Assembly: GCA_947174495.1 (NCBI GenBank)
Contig: CAMWJC010000007.1
Location: 1 to 64,000, forward strand
DNA length: 64,000 nt
Source: an uncultured Lachnospiraceae bacterium
Lineage (GTDB): Bacteria; Bacillota; Clostridia; Lachnospirales; Lachnospiraceae
Direction of reading: 5' to 3'
Part shown: positions 1-9,025 of the stretch, one piece after another
How positions within the stretch are numbered: the stretch's first letter is position 1
Layout: every line of letters starts with the position of its first letter
The notes under the pieces: model-generated
Told to the model about the DNA's origin: nothing
What the model saw: only the letters and a program-made list of their open reading frames with translations
The model's database searches: none
Program-made: the position numbers and the translations under genes

Positions 1-45
1 AACATTGGAGTGGAATTTAATCCTACAAAGTGGAATTTACTTTTT
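1..45. repeat. Short direct repeat GTGGAATTTA x2 (10-19 and 30-39), possible IS terminal region cut by the window edge
   Basis: GTGGAATTTA occurs twice with 20-bp periodicity at the very start of the window; arrangement resembles multiple transposase-binding repeats at IS ends (e.g. IS21 family), no transposase visible. Confidence 0.25.
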
Positions 46-158
46 CAACTCACCATTTTTCATATTTATCTTTATTTTTTCTTATGCTTTCTGCTGCCCC
101 TGATTGTTGACTTCCCCTTACAACTATGATACTTTATTAATGTTAAGCAGGATTACTT

Positions 159-716
159 ATGAACTCAGGAGGCACTTCATTGAAAAAATTAAAGATTCCT
201 TTCAAATATATTTTTTCTTCCTTTCTGCTTTGTTTTATACTGTTTTCCTTGACCGGCTGTGGCAGAAAGGATGCCAAAATTGAAAATTATAAGGCAAATA
301 TGAATCAATTTTTCGAAAATATCCGGATCTTTGACTCATCGATAAACGCCATTGATCCTAATTCCGATACAGCCACCACTGAACTTTTGTCCCTTTTGGA
401 TTCCATGAATACTTCTTTTTCACAGATGGCTTCTTTGGAGGTTCCAGAATCGTTTCCCGGCGTTAAAGATCTTGCCACCCAGGCTAGTGAATACATGTCA
501 GAAGCCGTATCCTTTTATCATCAGGCTTACGACGGAGAATACGATGCCACACTTGAAGATGTTGCCAGACAGAATTATGAACGTGCCAATTTAAGGCTAC
601 AGTATATCGTTTCTATCCTCCATGGTGATATTCCGGAGGAAATATATACCTACGAAGATGATCAGACAGATAATCCCACGGAAGATGAATTTGCAGAAGA
701 CGAAATTTCGGAATAA
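159..716 (+). CDS. Putative lipoprotein, unknown function
   Basis: 185-aa ORF with signal peptide and lipobox-like LTGC. Confidence 0.7.
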   Translation: MNSGGTSLKKLKIPFKYIFSSFLLCFILFSLTGCGRKDAKIENYKANMNQFFENIRIFDSSINAIDPNSDTATTELLSLLDSMNTSFSQMASLEVPESFPGVKDLATQASEYMSEAVSFYHQAYDGEYDATLEDVARQNYERANLRLQYIVSILHGDIPEEIYTYEDDQTDNPTEDEFAEDEISE

Positions 717-728
717 TAATATTTACAA

Positions 729-757
729 AAACGCCTGAGAAACATTTCTCAGGCGTT
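729..757. terminator. Rho-independent terminator (possibly bidirectional)
   Basis: AACGCCTGAGAAA-CAT-TTCTCAGGCGTT hairpin followed by T-rich sequence. Confidence 0.85.
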
Positions 758-819
758 TATTTTGACATAACTCATCTTTTCAGCATCTCTCTATGAGACA
801 CTCTTAACTTCAAAATGCA

Positions 820-1242
820 TTAGTATATCAAGTAAAAATGATACACCATTCGAACAACCTTTATCAGCCATTGCAAAAGCAATACAGCAGTCGCCCCGTA
901 CAGATAATATTGAATCCTCACTTCATTTTCTGTCTTCTTTCCAATACGCTTTCTTCCAAACATTGTCAACATAAAATGCAGGTATGCGGCCGCTCCGTAT
1001 ATAACGATGGGATTAAGCCGGAAACTCTGTGCGATTTCTCCCCGGAAAAGATGATAAAAAGCTCTCGTTCCCCCACATCCTGGACAGGGGAAACCACTGA
1101 TCCGACGCATTTCACATTCAAATAGGCCTCCATAATTAATAAATCCATTTCGAGCAAACCAAAACCCGAAAAGTATCACCGGAACAAAGGCTACTTTTCC
1201 TATTAGATAGAAAACATCATCCACCTGATATTTCCCTGCCAT
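820..1242 (-). CDS. DUF2752 family membrane protein
   Basis: CPGCGGTRAFYHLFRGE motif typical of DUF2752; start trimmed to MAGKYQ so it follows the upstream zinc-ribbon gene. Confidence 0.75.
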   Translation of the reverse strand: MAGKYQVDDVFYLIGKVAFVPVILFGFWFARNGFINYGGLFECEMRRISGFPCPGCGGTRAFYHLFRGEIAQSFRLNPIVIYGAAAYLHFMLTMFGRKRIGKKTENEVRIQYYLYGATAVLLLQWLIKVVRMVYHFYLIY

Positions 1243-1243
1243 T

Positions 1244-1876
1244 TTAATAGTTAAATTCATTAAGAAAATCTTTCCACACATCAGCATTGTAATTACTACT
1301 GCTTGCATCAATAACAGCCCATATAATACAAACAACGATTGCAAAACCACCAACAGCAATACCTGCAATTGCCATTCCCATTCCGTCATACTTATTCACA
1401 ATCGAAATAATGCCTAATACAATTGCCGCAATAGAAAGTATGATACTAAAACAAGTGGCGCAACAGCAAAGGAGTGCTAAAATTCCGCATACCAGAGATG
1501 CAATTGACACCCCGATATTTCCGCCGCCCGTTTTGGAAGTGTCTTCCCCTGTATAATACTGTATCTCGCTGGCCTGAGAATACACTGAATTATTATAAAA
1601 TGTATCATTATTCTGAGAATATCCGTAATTGATCTGAATTTCCTCCTGTGCCGGCATCCCTTCCGGCTTAATTTCTTCCGTATCTGTAACCTTTTCATAA
1701 GGCGAAGTCGTATTATCTCCCAAAAAAATACCTTCTGCATAAACATTCGTGGAAGATGTGTCCTCAGCAGCTGTCACAGGCTGTTCAAGCTTTACTCCGC
1801 AGTTGGAACAAAATTTAGCATTTCCATTGTTCTCTCCACCGCATTGTGTACAAAAAATCTTCTTGTCTTCGTTCAT
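1244..1876 (-). CDS. Zinc-ribbon / DUF4190-like membrane protein
   Basis: N-terminal CTQCGGENNGNAKFCSNCG zinc ribbon, C-terminal TM pair with GIxxxIVNKYDGMGMAIAGI. Confidence 0.75.
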   Translation of the reverse strand: MNEDKKIFCTQCGGENNGNAKFCSNCGVKLEQPVTAAEDTSSTNVYAEGIFLGDNTTSPYEKVTDTEEIKPEGMPAQEEIQINYGYSQNNDTFYNNSVYSQASEIQYYTGEDTSKTGGGNIGVSIASLVCGILALLCCCATCFSIILSIAAIVLGIISIVNKYDGMGMAIAGIAVGGFAIVVCIIWAVIDASSSNYNADVWKDFLNEFNY

Positions 1877-2168
1877 TTTAGTTACCCCTTCTGTATATAT
1901 TTAATAAACCATACTAATAAATATTTTAATGTATTTGTACCGAAAAGTCTATCACATTATTTTCCTTCTTGTTTCTTCCGTCAAGGTCAATGAATTCGTA
2001 TATCAAAACTTCGACCAAATCACTCAACATAGAAAAAAAATTAAAATTGCAACCAAAGTCAAAATATTTACCATATTTTTGCATGAAATCTTGCATTTTG
2101 ACAAAAAATGGTTTCATTTCATCTTTTTTTCTTTCAAAAAATTACATTTTTCGACTTTTATATGAAAA

Positions 2169-3740
2169 TTAATGATATTTTACCATTGCAGGGATTGCAT
2201 ATCCCAGATTATCGTCAATGTACAAGCAGTATGCCGGTTTACTGCTTTCGTCCTCATAAATATAATAATTTTCTGTAGAACCGTGGGTAATATACCCCGA
2301 CTCATACACAACTCTTTCCTTTTCATCATAAAAACTATGTACAGAACCCCATGTAGTTCCAAATATATCTTGATTATGACTATAATCACGACAGTATAAT
2401 GTGCCATCTTCCCGGTAGACAAAATTCATTTTTAATATAGTCTCTCGTTCCTTATCACTCCCAGAATTTATCACTCCTGTTGCTTCGGAATAGTCCGGTT
2501 TTCCATCAGCCCTGTATTCTGTATTTTCTTCATAATCCGTCACTTCATCTGCCCCAGATGTTCCATATACAGATTCCAATAAATATTTATCCGGTTCTTC
2601 CCATTTTTCTTCTGTTATAGAACACAAAGTAAAGCCTTGCATATATGCTATTTTTTCCAACTCGCTGTTAAATGCATATGCATAGACAATTCCGCAGAGA
2701 TTCTCCATCTTGTCATCTGCATACAGTTCCAGTTGAAGATTTCCAAACGAGTCAAAGTATTGATACATGGGTTCACTATTCGCAAAACCAAATTCTTCCA
2801 ACAACGCCTGACGACTTTCATACTTCTGAGAATGTCCCGGATTTATAAATATATCACCATAATATTTCTTGTCGGAATCATAACTTTCCATCTCGTATGT
2901 TTCCTCATCCGCCGTCGGTTTTTCTCCTACCCAAACGGGAATAAAAGGATCTTTTTCTGAGTCTCTCGGTATATACATATTCTGCCACAAAAGCATGTCA
3001 TAATATTCGGAATTTATCGGATTCCCTTCTTCATCTAAGGCTGCAATCCCTTCGAATAAACATTTATTCTCCAGTCGATCCTGTATCTCCAGATGTCCTG
3101 TATCTCTGTCAAGACAGAAAATCCGAATTTCATCTGCTCGTTTCTTTTCTTCATTTAGTTCATAAAAATGCTTTTCCAGACAATCTTCATTTTCTGTAAC
3201 AGTAATCATACACATTCCGCGAAGTTCTGTATATTTCGGTATCTCAATCGCTTCCTGCAAGAAACGCTCATCCTTCCAAAGAAACAAAAGTCCTACATCA
3301 CTTTTCTCTGTAAAAATTTCCAAATCATGCCATGTGCACTTATTATATGCAAATGTTATTGGCTCTGCCAGCTTCCCACAGGGAATCTGCTGCAATACTT
3401 CTCTATCTTTTCCATAAAGCATTAATTCATATTCATCTGCATAATCAGGCAGCTTAGCCAGCGTAAGTGTATATTCCTCGGAATCCTCAAACGGATAATC
3501 AATCCTGATTTCTTCCCTATCTGGTACTTTTGACAAATCTTCTTGTTCAGGGATATCTGTTTCCACATTCTGATCTTCCAATATCTCCTGTTCGGACTCA
3601 TCTGATGTTCCCAGTGTCTCTGCTATCTCTTCTGTCTCTGCTTCCAGAGATATATCATTCTCTTTTACTGAACAACCTGCCAGCACCAAAATTACCATAA
3701 CGATTATTGCTGTTTTTAGTAAGGCTTCTTTTCTTCTCAT
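2169..3740 (-). CDS. Putative lipoprotein, paralogue of the 4583-6193 product
   Basis: Lipobox VLAGC; collinear similarity to the 536-aa neighbour along its length. Confidence 0.75.
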   Translation of the reverse strand: MRRKEALLKTAIIVMVILVLAGCSVKENDISLEAETEEIAETLGTSDESEQEILEDQNVETDIPEQEDLSKVPDREEIRIDYPFEDSEEYTLTLAKLPDYADEYELMLYGKDREVLQQIPCGKLAEPITFAYNKCTWHDLEIFTEKSDVGLLFLWKDERFLQEAIEIPKYTELRGMCMITVTENEDCLEKHFYELNEEKKRADEIRIFCLDRDTGHLEIQDRLENKCLFEGIAALDEEGNPINSEYYDMLLWQNMYIPRDSEKDPFIPVWVGEKPTADEETYEMESYDSDKKYYGDIFINPGHSQKYESRQALLEEFGFANSEPMYQYFDSFGNLQLELYADDKMENLCGIVYAYAFNSELEKIAYMQGFTLCSITEEKWEEPDKYLLESVYGTSGADEVTDYEENTEYRADGKPDYSEATGVINSGSDKERETILKMNFVYREDGTLYCRDYSHNQDIFGTTWGSVHSFYDEKERVVYESGYITHGSTENYYIYEDESSKPAYCLYIDDNLGYAIPAMVKYH

Positions 3741-3781
3741 TAGTTTATCTCCTTGTTTTTAACTCTCTTTGGCATAAAAGT

Positions 3782-4534
3782 CTATATTTTAACAAAAATG
3801 GTGTTTCCTACATTGATATGGTTAACCCACACAACACCATTTTCATTTGTTATTTGATATAGGTCTCTATCCTGATCAGAAATTCCATTATATATATTGA
3901 TGTACTCAGGCTGCTGTGCAAACGGAAATTTCATACTAGTAATAATTTGATTCCCCTTTACAAAACCATTACTCATAAACAATTCATCCAATTCATTTAA
4001 AGAATAAAACTGAATATGCCCATCCTGCTTCACTTGCATCAAAGAATCTATAATTCCTCCGTCATCTTCTTCATTTTTCAGTGGATCAGAAATAAGCACT
4101 CTCCCCCCGCTTACTAAAAGTTTATTCATTTGACAAATCGCATTCTCTATATTAGGGAAGTGATGAAAAGCATATCGAGTAACAATTAAATCAAAACTTT
4201 CATCATCAAATGGATATTTTAATCCATCAAAATCTTTAAAAATAAGGTTTGAAATACCTCTTTCTTTCACAGATTGATTATTTTTTCCAATAATCGTTTC
4301 TGTAATATCTATTCCACAAACACTTGCTGTTGGAAACTTTTCAGCTAATGGAAATGCCAAATAACCATTTCCTGTTCCTATATCTAAAATTCTATCATAC
4401 TTGCTATCTTCTACTAAACTCAGTAACAGTGATAAATGTCCGTCATCCTTGATTATATCAGCATATTTTTTACTGTCCAAAATATGGTCAAAACTCTTTT
4501 TGGCTTGTTTTACTTTTTCTATATCATTGTTCAT
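3782..4534 (-). CDS. Class I SAM-dependent methyltransferase
   Basis: Motif I ILDIGTGNGYLAFPLA, FDLIVTRYAFHHFPN, GGRVLISDP. Confidence 0.85.
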   Translation of the reverse strand: MNNDIEKVKQAKKSFDHILDSKKYADIIKDDGHLSLLLSLVEDSKYDRILDIGTGNGYLAFPLAEKFPTASVCGIDITETIIGKNNQSVKERGISNLIFKDFDGLKYPFDDESFDLIVTRYAFHHFPNIENAICQMNKLLVSGGRVLISDPLKNEEDDGGIIDSLMQVKQDGHIQFYSLNELDELFMSNGFVKGNQIITSMKFPFAQQPEYINIYNGISDQDRDLYQITNENGVVWVNHINVGNTIFVKI

Positions 4535-4582
4535 TGTAAATATCCTCGTGATTCTTTGTGTTTCTGTAAAAAATATTATCCT

Positions 4583-6193
4583 CTAATGATACCTTATCAT
4601 CTGAGGGATCACATATCCGAGATTGTGATCAAGGTACAGGCAATATGCCGGCTTATCGATTTCTTCCTCATAAAAGTAGTAGTATTCAACATGACCGTGG
4701 GTAATGTACCCCTTCTCATAAACCACTCTTTCCTTTTCATCATAATAGCTATCCAGATAACTTAAAAATGTCTCAAACGCTAAACCATTATGGTCATAAT
4801 CCCGGAAATACAAAGTACCATCCTCGCGATAAACAAAATTAATACTTATTAATGTACTTCTCTCCGGATAATCATCAATCCTCCCTGTTGATTCATAATA
4901 ATCCGGCCTTCCATCCTCACGCCACACTACATTTGCTTCATAATCTTTTATCCAATCCCCATATTCTGTACCATCATATCCATTCACGTTTTTCAATGAA
5001 TACTTATCCCGCTCTTCCCATTCTCCTTCGTACAGAACCCGCAGCGTAAATCCATATTGACTAAAATCTACTTTTTCCAGTTCACTGTTGAATGCGTATT
5101 CATGATAAATTCCACAGATATTCTCCATTGCATCATCCATATATAATTCTAGTTGAATTTCGCCATATTGATCAAAAAATTGATACATTGGTTCACTATC
5201 CGCAAAACCAAATTCTTCCAGCAATTCCTGTCGGCTCTCGTAATCCTTGGTATATCCCGGATTTCCAAAAACTTCATTTTGAATCTTCTCAAAACCGCTG
5301 TCTGTCTGCACTTCTGTTTCAAAATCTTCTCCTACCCATACCGGAAGCAGGGATTGCTCTTCAAAATTTCCGGGCATATATATGTCATTCCACAAGAGCA
5401 TATTAAAATATTCGACATTTTCCGGATTCTTCTCTTCGTCTAAACGTATGATCCCGTCAAATAAATTTACATCCTCCAGACTATCCCGAATCATAAGCTG
5501 CCCGGATTCTTTGTTAAGACTATAGCTTCGAATCTCGTCAACTCGTTTTTTCTCCTTATTTAACAGATAGATCCGTTTTTCCAGCTTCTCCCCCTCCTCA
5601 GTGACGGTAAGCATAGACCTTCCCCTAAGCTCGTCGTATTTCGGAATCTCAATTACCTCCCGAGAAAACCTATCCTCTTCCCAGAGAAACAAAAGTCCCG
5701 TAGTACTTTCGGAAGAAAAAATTTCCAAATCATTTTCATCACTATAATCCAGTCCATCATAGGAAAATTCTATCGGTTCTGCCAGCTTCCCACAGGGAAT
5801 CTGCTGCAATACTTCCCCATCTTTTCCATAAAGCATTAATTCATATTCATTTGAGGAATCCAGCATCTTCGCCAGCGTGAGGGTATATTCTTCTGAATCC
5901 TTAAATGGATAATCAATACTGATTTCTTCCCTATCTGGTACTTCTGATAATTCTTCCTGTTCAGAGATATCTGTTTCCACATTTTGATAATCCAATATTT
6001 CTTGCGTGGACTCTTCCAGGGTTTTTGCTGTTTTTGCTTCCGGTGATACAGTATTTCTTTTTTCTGAACAACCTACCAAACTCAAAATAACCAAAACGAT
6101 TATTGCCGTTTTAAGCAAGGCTTCTTTTCTTCTCATCAGCTTTCTCCCTATGTTACCTCTTTGATATAAAATCTGTAATTTTACAAGATTCAA
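4583..6193 (-). CDS. Putative lipoprotein, paralogue of the 2169-3740 product (likely start at the internal MRRKEALLKTAI)
   Basis: Lipobox LVGC; shared MRRKEALLKTAIIV signal, YYDEKERVVYE-GYITHG and KPAYCLYLDHNLGYVIP with its paralogue. Confidence 0.75.
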   Translation of the reverse strand: MNLVKLQILYQRGNIGRKLMRRKEALLKTAIIVLVILSLVGCSEKRNTVSPEAKTAKTLEESTQEILDYQNVETDISEQEELSEVPDREEISIDYPFKDSEEYTLTLAKMLDSSNEYELMLYGKDGEVLQQIPCGKLAEPIEFSYDGLDYSDENDLEIFSSESTTGLLFLWEEDRFSREVIEIPKYDELRGRSMLTVTEEGEKLEKRIYLLNKEKKRVDEIRSYSLNKESGQLMIRDSLEDVNLFDGIIRLDEEKNPENVEYFNMLLWNDIYMPGNFEEQSLLPVWVGEDFETEVQTDSGFEKIQNEVFGNPGYTKDYESRQELLEEFGFADSEPMYQFFDQYGEIQLELYMDDAMENICGIYHEYAFNSELEKVDFSQYGFTLRVLYEGEWEERDKYSLKNVNGYDGTEYGDWIKDYEANVVWREDGRPDYYESTGRIDDYPERSTLISINFVYREDGTLYFRDYDHNGLAFETFLSYLDSYYDEKERVVYEKGYITHGHVEYYYFYEEEIDKPAYCLYLDHNLGYVIPQMIRYH

Positions 6194-6330
6194 GTTAACA
6201 TAACTAAATTATGTCAACTAGTTTGTGTGGGGCTGGAGCTTTCAACTCCACGCTCATCTGTTAACTTGTATATTACATCCAAAATTTTATAGGTATCTCA
6301 GGTTTTTGCTTCTTCTTCCACATGTATAAT

Positions 6331-6364
6331 AAAAGCCCGCAAATATTAAATTTACGGGCTTTAT
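6331..6364 (-). terminator. Rho-independent terminator of the GGGtGRT gene
   Basis: AAAGCCCGTAAAT/ATTTGCGGGCTTTTAT hairpin on the minus strand. Confidence 0.8.
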
Positions 6365-6386
6365 TGCACTTTTCTTTATATTGTTT

Positions 6387-7397
6387 CTAGAACTTCCCTT
6401 CCTTTGCTGCTTCCTCAATCGAAACTGCAACAGCTACGGTCATACCAACCATCGGGTTGTTACCGGCGCCGATCAGACCCATCATCTCAACGTGAGCAGG
6501 AACAGATGAAGAACCTGCAAACTGAGCGTCAGAGTGCATACGTCCCATGGTATCAGTCATACCGTAGGAAGCAGGACCTGCAGCCATGTTATCGGGATGA
6601 AGAGTACGTCCTGTACCACCGCCTGATGCAACTGAGAAGTACTTCTTGCCCTGCTCGTTACATTCTTTCTTGTAAGTACCTGCAACGGGATGCTGGAATC
6701 TGGTAGGATTGGTTGAGTTACCAGTAATGGAAACATCAACACCTTCCTTATGCATAATTGCAACGCCTTCACATACATCGTTTGCACCGTAGCAGTTAAC
6801 CTTTGCACGAAGTCCTTCGGAATAAGACTTACGGTAAACTTCCTTAACAGTGTTGGTATAAGGATCATATTCTGTCTCAACAAAAGTAAATCCGTTGATT
6901 CTGGAAATAATCTGAGCAGCATCCTTTCCAAGTCCGTTTAAGATAACACGAAGAGGTTTCTGACGAACCTTGTTTGCTTTCTCGGCGATACCGATAGCGC
7001 CTTCAGCAGCTGCAAAGGATTCATGACCTGCCAGGAAACAGAAGCACTCGGTCTCCTCTTCCAGAAGCATCTTGCCAAGATTACCATGTCCTAAACCAAC
7101 CTTACGGGTATCAGCAACGGAACCGGGAATACAGAAAGCCTGAAGACCTTCGCCGATTGCAGCGGCAGCTTCGGAAGCCTTCTTGCAGCCCTTCTTGATT
7201 GCAATTGCAGCACCGGTAATATATGCCCAGCAGGCATTCTCAAAACAGATAGGCTGGATACCCTTAACCTGTGCATACACATCAAGGCCTGCATCTTTAG
7301 TGATTTTTTCAGCTTCTTCAAGAGAAGCGATACCATAGCTATTTAATACTGAATTGATTTTGTCAATTCGTCTTTCATATGATTCAAATAATGCCAT
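6387..7397 (-). CDS. GGGtGRT family protein
   Basis: Signature VASGGGTGRTLHPDN; paired with a NifU-like gene. Confidence 0.85.
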   Translation of the reverse strand: MALFESYERRIDKINSVLNSYGIASLEEAEKITKDAGLDVYAQVKGIQPICFENACWAYITGAAIAIKKGCKKASEAAAAIGEGLQAFCIPGSVADTRKVGLGHGNLGKMLLEEETECFCFLAGHESFAAAEGAIGIAEKANKVRQKPLRVILNGLGKDAAQIISRINGFTFVETEYDPYTNTVKEVYRKSYSEGLRAKVNCYGANDVCEGVAIMHKEGVDVSITGNSTNPTRFQHPVAGTYKKECNEQGKKYFSVASGGGTGRTLHPDNMAAGPASYGMTDTMGRMHSDAQFAGSSSVPAHVEMMGLIGAGNNPMVGMTVAVAVSIEEAAKEGKF

Positions 7398-7426
7398 TGT
7401 TATGTAACTCCTTTCTCACTTCTCTA

Positions 7427-8131
7427 TTATTTAACTTCTTCGTCGGTTCTGGGATCGATGATCTTAACAGCGTCAGCAACTCTGCCGTACTGTCCGCTTG
7501 CCTTTTCGTAAGCAGTATTAGGATCATCACCTTTCTTGATAAAGTCGGTCATCTTTCCAAGGCTTACAAACTTGTAGCCGATGATCTGATCGTCAGCATC
7601 AAGTGCGATACCTGTTACATAGCCTTCTGCCATTTCCAGATAACGGGGACCTTTCTTTAAGGTTCCATACATAGTACCAACCTGACTTCTTAAGCCTTTT
7701 CCAAGGTCCTCAAGACCAGCTCCTACAGGAAGTCCGTCCTCGGAGAAAGCACTCTGTGTTCTTCCGTATACGATCTGTAAGAATAATTCTCTCATAGCGG
7801 TGTTGATGGCATCACATACAAGGTCTGTATTTAATGCTTCCATTACCGTTCTTCCGGGAAGGATCTCAGCTGCCATAGCTGCTGAATGCGTCATACCGGA
7901 GCATCCGATTGTCTCTACCAATGCTTCCTGAATGATACCCTCTTTCACATTTAATGTCAGCTTGCAGGCGCCCTGCTGAGGAGCACACCAGCCGATACCA
8001 TGCGTAAGACCGGAAATGTCTTTCACTTCTTTTGCTTTTACCCATTTTGCTTCTTCCGGGATAGGTGCACAACCATGGTTAACGCCCTGGGCAACTGTAC
8101 ACATTTCTTCAACTTCTTTTGAATAAATCAT
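7427..8131 (-). CDS. NifU-like iron-sulfur cluster assembly scaffold protein
   Basis: Cys-containing GWCAPQQGACKL, ETIGCSGMTHSAAMAAEI, TDLVCDAINTA; adjacent to the GGGtGRT gene. Confidence 0.75.
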   Translation of the reverse strand: MIYSKEVEEMCTVAQGVNHGCAPIPEEAKWVKAKEVKDISGLTHGIGWCAPQQGACKLTLNVKEGIIQEALVETIGCSGMTHSAAMAAEILPGRTVMEALNTDLVCDAINTAMRELFLQIVYGRTQSAFSEDGLPVGAGLEDLGKGLRSQVGTMYGTLKKGPRYLEMAEGYVTGIALDADDQIIGYKFVSLGKMTDFIKKGDDPNTAYEKASGQYGRVADAVKIIDPRTDEEVK

Positions 8132-8320
8132 GTGAAAACTCCTTTCAATATGTAGATATTATTTTCTAACAAAATATCCTTGTCTCTTGTGAATATTTTG
8201 TCATAATCACATCTTTTATTTTCTCATATCTTCTGTAAAAAATCCAGTCCTTTCGGCAAAAAATTACATTTTTAAGATACATTTTCCAAACCGGATTTCT
8301 CCTGATGGTGTTTGATAAAA

Positions 8321-9025
8321 TTAATGCTTCTCTGCAATCTCTCCTCTTTTCTTATAAATGCTTCCTGCCGGAATGCAGCCGCGTACCATGCTGGTGGGAT
8401 ATACATTGGTATTTCTGCCGATTACGGTTCCGGGATTCAACACACTGTTACAGCCCACCTCTACATCATCACCTAACATGGCTCCGAATTTTTTCAGCCC
8501 GGTCTCAATTTCCTCTTCACCGTCTTTCACCACCACAAGGGTCTTATCACTTTTTACGTTTGATGTGATGGAGCCTGCTCCCATGTGCGATTTAAAGCCT
8601 AAGATACTGTCGCCAACGTAATTATAATGGGGCACCTGTACCTTATTAAACAGGATCACATTTTTCAATTCTGTGGAATTTCCCACCACAGCGCCCTTTC
8701 CAACGATGGCATTTCCTCTGATAAAAGCACAGTGCCTAATCTCTGCCTCCTCATCAATAATAGCGGGGCCGTTAATGCATGCACTGGGCGCTATCTTTGC
8801 GCTTTTAGCAGCCCATACATTTTCCTGTATCTGCTCGTAGCGGTCCTTGGGAAGACTTTTTCCCAGCTCCAGAATAAAACTGCTGATCTTAGGCAGCAGC
8901 TCCCATGGATATTCCGCTCCCTCAAAAAGCTTTCCTGCTATGGTTTCCTCAAGATTATAAAGATTACTAATTTTATATTGTTCCATAATTATCCTCCGTC
9001 CACCTTTCCCTGTCTGCAAAATCAA
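8321..9025 (-). CDS. Left-handed beta-helix acyltransferase / UDP-GlcNAc pyrophosphorylase-like protein
   Basis: Hexapeptide repeats (AKIAPSACINGPAIIDEEAEIRHCAFIRGNAIVGKGAVVGNSTELKN). Confidence 0.75.
   Translation of the reverse strand: MILQTGKGGRRIIMEQYKISNLYNLEETIAGKLFEGAEYPWELLPKISSFILELGKSLPKDRYEQIQENVWAAKSAKIAPSACINGPAIIDEEAEIRHCAFIRGNAIVGKGAVVGNSTELKNVILFNKVQVPHYNYVGDSILGFKSHMGAGSITSNVKSDKTLVVVKDGEEEIETGLKKFGAMLGDDVEVGCNSVLNPGTVIGRNTNVYPTSMVRGCIPAGSIYKKRGEIAEKH

Noticed and set aside
8132-8320. Possible riboswitch or ncRNA in the 190-bp region upstream of the NifU-like gene
   Set aside because: AT-rich with only weak, short inverted repeats; no recognisable conserved motif.
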